Positions 15,286 to 21,519 of a DNA stretch of 21,519 bases are shown here, piece by piece. The stretch is from Endozoicomonadaceae bacterium (GTDB lineage Bacteria > Pseudomonadota > Gammaproteobacteria > Pseudomonadales > Endozoicomonadaceae): the NCBI GenBank assembly GCA_015163815.1, contig JAAOIJ010000071.1, positions 1-21,519 of the forward strand. The letters are read 5' to 3'. Every line of letters starts with the position of its first letter. The first letter of the stretch is position 1. The notes below the pieces were generated by a model that searched no databases, was not told the DNA's origin, and worked only from the letters and a program-made list of their open reading frames with translations. Both the position numbers and the translations under genes were made by a program.

Positions 15286-15855
15286 CTATTTTGCTTTATC
15301 TAATATGTTAATAAATGAAATGATTTTTCCATCAATATGGATTTTTCGAATAATTTTGAGCACAATTTTATAAGATTCTGAAGATAATGCTCCGATTATA
15401 TACACAATGTTATCCGAGGTGATTATTTTCATATTTCTAATGGGTAAATGATTTGATAGCATTAATTTTGCTCTAATTTTAGAGGTAATATAGTTATCAT
15501 GTATTCTATCTGAAAAAGGTACATTATTTTTTACCGTGAGTTCATTATGAGTGGTTGTAATTTTTGGTAAGAATTGGATCACTTTTAATGCATCTTTTTT
15601 ATCTTTTTCAGAAGGAACTTGGCCTACGAGTAATACTTCATGATTAAAAATAATAGGCGTAATATGACTATAACGTAATGCTGCACTTTTTTTGTTTAAA
15701 TGACTTTTAGCTAAACTTTCTAAAGACCAATCTTTTACATTTTTATCAAATGAAACATAATGTTGTATCTTATTTTTTTGAAAAGAGTCTGAAGCAGTAC
15801 AACCTGTTAATAAAGTGATAAGACTCACAATGAGATATAATTTGATATGTGACAT
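15286..15855 (-). CDS. dolP: Outer-membrane lipoprotein with two BON domains (DolP/YraP)
   Basis: A 189-residue lipoprotein (E. coli DolP has 191). The signal peptide ends in the lipobox LTGC with Cys19 as the lipidation site. Two BON domains follow, roughly 48-110 and 118-186; BON domains bind membrane phospholipid. DolP supports outer-membrane integrity and BAM function and belongs to the sigma-E regulon in E. coli. Its ribosome site AAAGGT overlaps the diaA stop codon only 3 bp upstream, so the two are translationally coupled, as in the E. coli diaA-dolP order. It converges on degS with 35 bp between stops. The low similarity between BON domains makes the exact borders uncertain. Confidence 0.88.
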   Translation of the reverse strand: MSHIKLYLIVSLITLLTGCTASDSFQKNKIQHYVSFDKNVKDWSLESLAKSHLNKKSAALRYSHITPIIFNHEVLLVGQVPSEKDKKDALKVIQFLPKITTTHNELTVKNNVPFSDRIHDNYITSKIRAKLMLSNHLPIRNMKIITSDNIVYIIGALSSESYKIVLKIIRKIHIDGKIISFINILDKAK

Positions 15856-15858
15856 AAG

Positions 15859-16452
15859 CTACCTTTGTAATCCAAATAAATTGTGATCAATTAAATCACA
15901 TATATTATTTAGAATAAATCGATGTATTTCTTGTATTCTATTGGTATGTGTAGAAGGTACTTTCACATTTAGATCATCTGGATGTAATAATTGCGATAAT
16001 TGTATACTATCATTTCCTTCACCATGTAATAAAATAACCATCATTTCTCGCATATGCGCAGCTTGAATTGCCGGTATTAAACTGGATATTGTATCATGAC
16101 TATGAATGAGTAATAATAAATCTCGAGCATTACCTAAAGCTTTAATTTGGTTTGAGAATAAGCTATTAAAACAGCCTGCTTGTGACATGTTTGTAATCAT
16201 GGAAATATTGGATGAAAGTGCTATTGCTGGTAATGCAGGACGTTCTATTGCTTGTCTATGAATTAATTGCGATGCAAAATTTTGAGCATCACTAGCGCTA
16301 ATGCCTGTCCCACAAGTTAATATTTTGCCTTCATTAATTAACACATTAGAGATTAACTCTGCAGACTCAATCATCAAAGATGGGAGCTGTTCAGCAGACT
16401 GCATGAGTGCTTCAATACAGTCTGAAAATGCATGAGTAATTTTATCTGGCAT
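15859..16452 (-). CDS. diaA: DnaA initiator-associating protein DiaA
   Basis: DiaA is a SIS-domain tetramer that binds DnaA domain I and promotes assembly of initiator complexes at oriC. The 197 residues match the 196 of E. coli. Visible matches are GTGISASDAQNFASQLIHR (48-66), ERPALPAIALS (70-80), RIQEIHRFILNNICDLIDHNLF (172-193), with Leu192 and Phe193 corresponding to the E. coli Leu190-Phe191 used for DnaA contact. GmhA, a sugar isomerase with the same fold, is the main alternative, but the C-terminus and the coupling to dolP favour DiaA. No clear ribosome site precedes the ATG. Upstream neighbours lpoA and yraN of the E. coli cluster are absent here. Confidence 0.88.
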   Translation of the reverse strand: MPDKITHAFSDCIEALMQSAEQLPSLMIESAELISNVLINEGKILTCGTGISASDAQNFASQLIHRQAIERPALPAIALSSNISMITNMSQAGCFNSLFSNQIKALGNARDLLLLIHSHDTISSLIPAIQAAHMREMMVILLHGEGNDSIQLSQLLHPDDLNVKVPSTHTNRIQEIHRFILNNICDLIDHNLFGLQR

Positions 16453-16656
16453 AATTTATATTTTTAATGACCTGTATCTTTGGTTATCCATTAGTTTTGC
16501 TATTACCGATTTATCAAACAAAAATATAATAAAAAAAATCTATGTGTTATTGATAGGTGCATTATATTTTGATGTTATTGAACAGTAACATGATAATAAA
16601 TGCGTGTCAGTTATGTTAATGGCGCTATGAAACATATGTCATTTGTCTAATATAAC

Positions 16657-16679
16657 AAAAAAAGAATGTCTCTACATCT
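16657..16679 (-). terminator. Weak terminator candidate after rluD
   Basis: On the minus strand GATGT-AGAG-ACATT forms a 5-bp stem (one G-U pair) followed by C and seven T residues (16663-16657), 26 bp after the rluD stop. The T-tract is good but the stem is short, so confidence is low. The rest of 16453-16704 shows no gene. Confidence 0.3.
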
Positions 16680-16704
16680 GTTTTATTATGATGATGGTTT
16701 GTTT

Positions 16705-17685
16705 TTAAATAAAACAAGCTGTTTTCATCGATTGATTATCTTGTAAAAAATGAATTAATGTCGATAAATCATCAGGCAAAGAAGTGTTCCAAGTCATTTT
16801 TTTTCCATTGATAGGATGTTCAATGGATAAAGATTCGGCATGTAATGCTTGTCTTGTAAATTGAGATATTGTAGCAGTTGCTATATCAGATTCATTGGAA
16901 TGCAGGTTTTTTTTTGCATGCATACCACCATAAGTAGGATCTCCTAATAAAGGGAAACCTTGATGTTGAAAATGTACTCTAATTTGATGTGTTCTGCCTG
17001 TCTCTAAATAAACGGTTAATAATGTATAGTGTTTAAAATTTTCTTTAACGACATAATGCGTAATAGCTTGTTTACCGTTTGTAGTGACTGCCATTTTAGT
17101 TCGATGATAAGGATGTCGGCCAATCGGGGCATTGATTGTGCCATTATTCAATAATGTGCCGCAAATGATGGCTGTGTATTGCCGTTTAATTGTTCTTTCT
17201 TTCATTTGCAAAATTAATTTTTGATGCGCTATTAAAGTTTTTGCAACCACTAATAAACCGCTAGTATTTTTATCTAAACGATGAACTAAACCAGCTCTAG
17301 GTAAGTTGATTAGATCAGAATGATGGGCTAATAAGCCATTTACTAAAGTACCGGAAGTATTGCCTGCAGCTGGATGGACTACTAAGCCTGTTGGTTTATT
17401 GATAATTAAGATATGCTCATCTTCAAAGATAATGGGAATTGAAAGAGCTTCAGGTTGTAGTTCAGTGTCAGCTTGATGATGCACATTCAGCATAAAGTGA
17501 TCACCGATTATGACTTTGTTTTTTGATTTAACCGGTAAACCGTTCACGGTTAATGCTTCTGCTTTAATCCAACGTTGTATCAGTGATCTTGAGTATTGAG
17601 TTAATAGTTTTTTTGCTACTAAGTCAACCCTAAGACCTTGATGCTCATCAGTAATTTTTTTTTCAAAGACAATATTTTTAGTCAT
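16705..17685 (-). CDS. rluD: 23S rRNA pseudouridine synthase RluD
   Basis: RluD makes pseudouridines 1911, 1915 and 1917 in helix 69 of 23S rRNA. The 326 residues match the usual length. An S4 RNA-binding domain covers about 17-75 (RVDLVAKKLL, SRSLIQRWIKAEALTVNG). The catalytic domain has the RluA-family signature GLVHRLDKNTSGLLVVAK with Asp138 as the catalytic residue, then the conserved LETGRTHQIRVH and GFPLLGDPTYGG. RluA and RluC are relatives, but the S4 domain rules out RluA and the LLDP-type motif plus overall sequence fit RluD better than RluC. There is no strong ribosome site. In many gammaproteobacteria rluD sits beside bamD and yfiH, neither of which is seen here. Confidence 0.9.
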   Translation of the reverse strand: MTKNIVFEKKITDEHQGLRVDLVAKKLLTQYSRSLIQRWIKAEALTVNGLPVKSKNKVIIGDHFMLNVHHQADTELQPEALSIPIIFEDEHILIINKPTGLVVHPAAGNTSGTLVNGLLAHHSDLINLPRAGLVHRLDKNTSGLLVVAKTLIAHQKLILQMKERTIKRQYTAIICGTLLNNGTINAPIGRHPYHRTKMAVTTNGKQAITHYVVKENFKHYTLLTVYLETGRTHQIRVHFQHQGFPLLGDPTYGGMHAKKNLHSNESDIATATISQFTRQALHAESLSIEHPINGKKMTWNTSLPDDLSTLIHFLQDNQSMKTACFI

Positions 17686-17851
17686 TAGTTCAGTTAAAGC
17701 GTTCTTGTTTTTAAATCAATGATTGATTTCTATTCATGCAGAATAATGAAGCGTATTATAACAAAAAAAATCGCTATAGTCTCTAATTCATCATATTCAA
17801 TAGCACTCATTGAGGCTGTTCATCTTGTGTTTTTTTATTTGAATGCCATTT

Positions 17852-19108
17852 TTATGTACCATTGCAGATTAAAGTCTTACGATAAATCATCAATAAAATG
17901 CCAGTTGCATTCTTTCCGTTATAGATGAGTTGATTGTTATCATCTACAGTGATTTTGCCAGAACCATAAAATCGATCATGATCTGTTTTTTCGACTAAAA
18001 TACAAGGGTAAGTCTCCATTAATTTTTCTTTTAAGTTGTAATTTTGATTAAATTTAGCTTGAATCCCTAAGTATAGCGTAGATAGGCTATTTTTCTGCCA
18101 TTTTTTTTTATCATATGGGTTTTCATCAAAGATTTTATAAGCTGTTTCTTTAGCCTGGCCGCCTGTGGTAGCCTGATTGATGTTAATAAGGCATGCTTGA
18201 TAGTCATGAGTCGATAAGCCACAATATGATAATTTTTGACATTGAAAATAGGCTTCGACACTACTCCATTGAATATCATTGAGTATAAAAGGAGTTGCAA
18301 AGGTATTACTTAAATAATGTGTATTTGGCAAGCTGCGATCATAAAATTCAACGCAACCATTTAATTGCATATAAAATGGCCACGTTTTTTGATTGATACT
18401 TGTATTTGGAATAGTTGTATAATTGTCACTAAGATTTTGAATAGAATCTATTGTGGTGTTGGTTGACGCTAATATTGGCGTTGGGCTTATTTGCATTAAG
18501 TTGAAGTCTTTCGGTAGATCAAATTTTTTTTCTTCGGATACAAATAAAGCATGATTATTTTGAGATTCTGAATTTAATAGAATAATGGAAAAATGCCATG
18601 CTGGTAGACCTCGTCTTGCTTTGCTTGTTTGCATAGCCTTAAGCTTAAAAAAACCTATTTTTTGTTCTATGGTTAGTGTTGAAAAATCATCTATCACAAC
18701 TAAATAATTTTTGATCTGTTTTACCTGTTTCATCAAATTAAACATGATGAGTCCATAATTATTTTGTGTTATTTGATCTTGATTTGTTTGTATTTGAGAA
18801 TGAAACATTTGACGACTAACATGACATATTTTTTCACGAACAGTATCACTTTGTTGCGCCATGATTGCATGATATAAAGGATGATCATCCTCTTGATGTA
18901 TAAAAACTGTAGCTTCATATTCCATTATTTTACATTGCAATTGTTTGTCAGCTTTTTCACGAGAAAGAGAAAAGATCTGAGATCTCATATAAGGATTATC
19001 TAAACTGCGAGCATTTTCTCTAGCTCTATGTTGTCTGATAGTTTCTGGACAATTTAATGGGATTGGATAAGGTGCGTTACGAGATGTAGATGGTCTTTGT
19101 GTGCGCAT
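17852..19108 (-). CDS. NADAR-domain protein with a long unknown N-terminal region
   Basis: A 418-residue protein whose C-terminal part (about 253-413) is a NADAR domain, the YbiA-like fold acting on ADP-ribose-type N-glycosidic bonds. Matches to YbiA include FYDR...LSN (255-268), WSSVEAYFQCQK (281-292, with Glu285 in the catalytic glutamate position), KKKWQ (334-338), LGIQAKFNQN, LVEKTDHDRFYGSG (371-384) and GILLM (403-407). YbiA is only about 160 residues, so about 250 extra residues precede it; I recognise no domain in them. They are hydrophilic, with RQHRARENARS and a YLVVIDDF-IEQK-WHFSIILLN segment that could be a separate fold. The start at 19108 follows AGAGGT by 7 bases; an upstream ATG at 19177 adds 23 residues without a ribosome site. 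No signal peptide. Divergent from the exported protein gene at 19288. Confidence 0.82.
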   Translation of the reverse strand: MRTQRPSTSRNAPYPIPLNCPETIRQHRARENARSLDNPYMRSQIFSLSREKADKQLQCKIMEYEATVFIHQEDDHPLYHAIMAQQSDTVREKICHVSRQMFHSQIQTNQDQITQNNYGLIMFNLMKQVKQIKNYLVVIDDFSTLTIEQKIGFFKLKAMQTSKARRGLPAWHFSIILLNSESQNNHALFVSEEKKFDLPKDFNLMQISPTPILASTNTTIDSIQNLSDNYTTIPNTSINQKTWPFYMQLNGCVEFYDRSLPNTHYLSNTFATPFILNDIQWSSVEAYFQCQKLSYCGLSTHDYQACLININQATTGGQAKETAYKIFDENPYDKKKWQKNSLSTLYLGIQAKFNQNYNLKEKLMETYPCILVEKTDHDRFYGSGKITVDDNNQLIYNGKNATGILLMIYRKTLICNGT

Positions 19109-19207
19109 GTTAGTACCTCTTTTTTTATGATGATAAATAATGATTTTTGTATTGATTATTGATATAGATCCTAGCAATTAGACATTTATTTTTTGTAAGA
19201 GTTTCAG

Positions 19208-19213
19208 TATAAT
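19208..19213 (+). promoter_or_regulatory. Candidate -10 for the exported protein gene
   Basis: A consensus TATAAT with a poor -35 (TTTATT) 17 bases upstream. Transcription would begin near 19220, leaving a leader of about 68 bases before the TTG start at 19288. It is one of few plausible elements in the 179-bp divergent region. Confidence 0.35.
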
Positions 19214-19287
19214 TGTTTTTTTCTAGGTATTACATGATATGCCCAATTATGATGTATATTGTAATTGTATTTAAATGAGGTAACATT

Positions 19288-21192
19288 TTGATTTATTTGG
19301 TTAATAAAAAAAATCTGCTTTTTATTGTATTAAGTTTATTGTGTTTTTTTAGTTTTAAAGTACACAGTACTTGGACGCCTTTGTATTATCAAAAATATAC
19401 TCATCCTATTCTTTTTTATAAGGATTATCAAAAAAATCAAAAGTATCGTGATATCCTTTTGAGGCAGCGTGACAAAATACTTGAAGATGATCTGACGCGA
19501 GAGGATACGCTATATTCAGGATTCAATGATGTCTATTATATTGACAGTGATACGCATGAAACGGAAATAATTGTAGAAGAAAATAACATGAGATGGTATT
19601 GTTTCGTGCCAAACACGATGACAAAGCATGATGCATTTTTTGTGAATACTGCTGATATATATATACCGATTGGTCAAACAATTAAAAAGCAAAGAAAAAA
19701 AATACATATTCAATTTACTTATTTTAGAGAACACTTTAAAACATGGTTAGAAGATGAAAGTTTATATAAACAGAATAATACTGATATAAAAATGCATGAC
19801 GTAGATCATCAGGAATATTCAGAAATATCTTCAAACATATGTTTGAATAAAAACACAGTGTGTATGATGCGAATCTTAAACGGTAAAATGATTTTAAAGT
19901 ATATTTCAGTCAATTATTATCATATTCTATGTAGTGGATTAGCTAGAAATAATTTAATAGAAACAGGTGTTTATTTTAAAGCACGTCAGAAAAGCGAATA
20001 TTTTCGAGCGACAATGGAAGAAAATACTCAGCATATAGAAAGACTTGATCGTGAACTATCCGGCCGGAATTCTATGGACATACAAGCTCTTTTGAATAAA
20101 AAAAACTTATTAGAGAATGATTGGAAAAAACAATATTTAAGCTTATCAAGTTTTATTCCAGAAAAAACGAAAGATGAAGAAGTCGTACCACTGGATATAC
20201 GAGATGTATTATTGATTGATTTTTTATCTACACTAAAGACTGTAGAAAAAAGAAATACGATCAAATCATCACATTCTTCTTTGTTTGAAAATACTTTAGA
20301 TTGGATGAAGATGAGCAGTAATTTTAAGCCTTTTTTACAGTCAATGTGTCCTATCTATTTCAGTGATTCGTTCAAGTTGTATGCTGGTAATGACATAGAT
20401 GTGAATAATGGGTATCAATTAGTGCTAAAGAAATCATCTCTTCGTTTTGAATCAGAGCAACAAATAACAACCTGTAAAACGTATTTTAAAGATCATACCA
20501 TGTGTCTGTTATCATATTTTGATCAATATAATATTTATTTAATTCCAAAAATACATGACAGTCATGAAAAATTTCAAAAATTTCTAGAAAAAGTAGCTGA
20601 ATATATTAAAAAATATGATATTGATTGGTTAAGCTGTTCACTTCATGAAAAATTAAAAGGTATTCATTCTCTAGAAAATTTAAATCTTTGTGAACATGTT
20701 TTATGTACAACAAAAGAAACAGAAACGCAATTATTTTTATCTGATAATCAGGATCAACTGTTTTCTATTTTTGATAGCACGAATCAATTAGATTATATGC
20801 AATTACCCTCGAAAGAAAAACATCCGTCTTTTAAAAAACACGTCATTCATATTCAACTAAAAAATGATTTTAAAGCATATTGTGAAGCGTTTTGCTCCGT
20901 TGATCTAGCTAAGGCGAACACGCCTTATTGTTTTAATAATATCGATATGACTCGTGGTTATAAAACAATCGTGATGAAAAAGTCTGATTTATTGGGCTCA
21001 TATCGACATATCAAAGCTTTACAATTACTGTTTAAAAACCATGTTTTATGTACATTATCTGATTCTGAAAACTATTTTATCTATTTGATGCCAAAAGTAG
21101 CTATGAATTTATTGATTCAAAATGAGCAAAAGAATATTATAGAGGAGGCTGGATTTCAGTGTAAAACAATGTTGGATGCTTTTAGTGATTAA
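19288..21192 (+). CDS. Large exported protein with internal repeats, function unknown
   Basis: I do not recognise this 634-residue protein. The start is TTG, supported by GAGG 7 bases upstream. Residues 7-28 look like a signal peptide (KKNLLFIVLSLLCFFSFKVHS). Two segments repeat, about 351-422 and 529-604: both begin with cysteines, pass through a GY..V.KKS.L pattern (375-385; 557-568) and end in YFKDHTMCLLSYFDQYNIYLIPK versus LFKNHVLCTLSDSENYFIYLMPK. Shorter echoes of the C-terminal motif occur near 188-206 (KNTVCMMRILNGKMILKYI) and 468-484 (CEHVLCTTKETETQLFL), suggesting four units of a cysteine-containing beta repeat. A charged stretch near 240-285 could form a coiled coil. It is AT-rich and ends in a strong terminator, so it is probably monocistronic. 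Secretion is inferred; surface location or effector activity is not shown. Confidence 0.8.
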   Translation: MIYLVNKKNLLFIVLSLLCFFSFKVHSTWTPLYYQKYTHPILFYKDYQKNQKYRDILLRQRDKILEDDLTREDTLYSGFNDVYYIDSDTHETEIIVEENNMRWYCFVPNTMTKHDAFFVNTADIYIPIGQTIKKQRKKIHIQFTYFREHFKTWLEDESLYKQNNTDIKMHDVDHQEYSEISSNICLNKNTVCMMRILNGKMILKYISVNYYHILCSGLARNNLIETGVYFKARQKSEYFRATMEENTQHIERLDRELSGRNSMDIQALLNKKNLLENDWKKQYLSLSSFIPEKTKDEEVVPLDIRDVLLIDFLSTLKTVEKRNTIKSSHSSLFENTLDWMKMSSNFKPFLQSMCPIYFSDSFKLYAGNDIDVNNGYQLVLKKSSLRFESEQQITTCKTYFKDHTMCLLSYFDQYNIYLIPKIHDSHEKFQKFLEKVAEYIKKYDIDWLSCSLHEKLKGIHSLENLNLCEHVLCTTKETETQLFLSDNQDQLFSIFDSTNQLDYMQLPSKEKHPSFKKHVIHIQLKNDFKAYCEAFCSVDLAKANTPYCFNNIDMTRGYKTIVMKKSDLLGSYRHIKALQLLFKNHVLCTLSDSENYFIYLMPKVAMNLLIQNEQKNIIEEAGFQCKTMLDAFSD

Positions 21193-21209
21193 TGCATATT
21201 CTATACAAT

Positions 21210-21261
21210 CGCATCTATTGATGAGACCATTGTCTCTTCAATAGATGCGAGTCATTTTTTT
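21210..21261 (+). terminator. Strong intrinsic terminator
   Basis: An 18-bp arm at 21210-21227 pairs with 21232-21249 with a single mismatch around a 4-base loop (CATT), followed shortly by seven T residues (21255-21261). It lies 18 bp after the stop of the exported protein gene and is the best intrinsic terminator in the window. From 21262 to 21487 I see only AT-rich sequence without a gene. Confidence 0.85.
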
Positions 21262-21487
21262 AAATATCAATAAACAGGGCTCGTTTAAATGGTTTGATAT
21301 AAAATGAAAGAAAAAGACACGATCATCAAATTTATTTTGCAGTAAATTGAGTACGTTTTATTTATTCTATATTATTAATGTATGATTTTTATAGTATTTT
21401 ATATTAACTTATATTTTAATGCAAACAGACACATATGGATTTCATTCTATAACCTATATCATTTTCATTTATTTTTAAAGAAAACAC

Positions 21488-21519
21488 ATGAAACTTTATA
21501 AAAAAATCATATATTTATT
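21488..21519 (+). CDS. Start of a further gene, cut by the window edge
   Basis: An ATG at 21488 opens MKLYKKIIYL, still open at the window end. The basic start followed by hydrophobic residues resembles the beginning of a signal peptide, like the gene before it. The ribosome site is weak (AAAG about 7 bases upstream). Too short to assign; it may be another exported protein. Confidence 0.35.
   Translation, partial: MKLYKKIIYL

Noticed and set aside
18067..18300. Second minus-strand frame inside the NADAR gene as a frameshift remnant
   Set aside because: The main frame is continuous and contains all NADAR motifs; this is an alternative-frame shadow.
1..21519. tRNA genes, insertion sequences or prophage genes
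   Set aside because: No cloverleaf with a conserved T-arm, no transposase or integrase motif and no terminal repeats were seen on either strand.

Overview
The window comes from an AT-rich gammaproteobacterium, by eye about two-thirds A+T. The evidence is the dnaA-dnaN-recF-gyrB block, a bacterial type A RNase P RNA, the adjacent diaA-dolP pair, and GshB, BioA, DegS and RluD proteins that read closest to gammaproteobacterial family members. The base composition and several AT-rich secreted proteins of unknown function suggest a host-associated or intracellular lineage (Legionellales-like is one possibility), but genus cannot be decided from this sequence.

Positions 1-7637 (all minus strand) form the replication block: gyrB, recF, dnaN, dnaA, then rnpB, where many relatives carry rpmH-rnpA. 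DnaA has an unusually long linker domain. Two parS-type ParB sites lie inside gyrB and recF, so the region is probably close to the replication origin. AT-rich DNA upstream of dnaA carries a good promoter and near-consensus DnaA boxes. A 505-bp gap between recF and gyrB holds two perfect LacI-family operators, a gyrB promoter and a plus-strand terminator-like hairpin.

Positions 7684-11363 (minus strand) carry gshB, an atypical DAACS-family symporter and bioA. A third copy of the same operator overlaps the bioA stop codon and sits just upstream of the symporter promoter. Positions 11423-12936 hold a divergent DUF2835 gene, nine perfect copies of a 10-bp repeat with helically phased T-tracts, and two small genes of unknown function.

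Positions 13036-15250 (plus) encode a LacI-family regulator, the best local candidate to bind the three operators, and a DegS-type membrane-anchored protease. Convergent to them are dolP, diaA and rluD (minus). DegS and DolP both belong to envelope maintenance, while DiaA is a DnaA partner. Positions 17852-21519 look accessory: a protein with a long unknown N-terminal region fused to a C-terminal NADAR domain, a divergent 634-residue exported protein with internal repeats and a TTG start, a strong terminator, and the first codons of another probably exported protein at the right edge.
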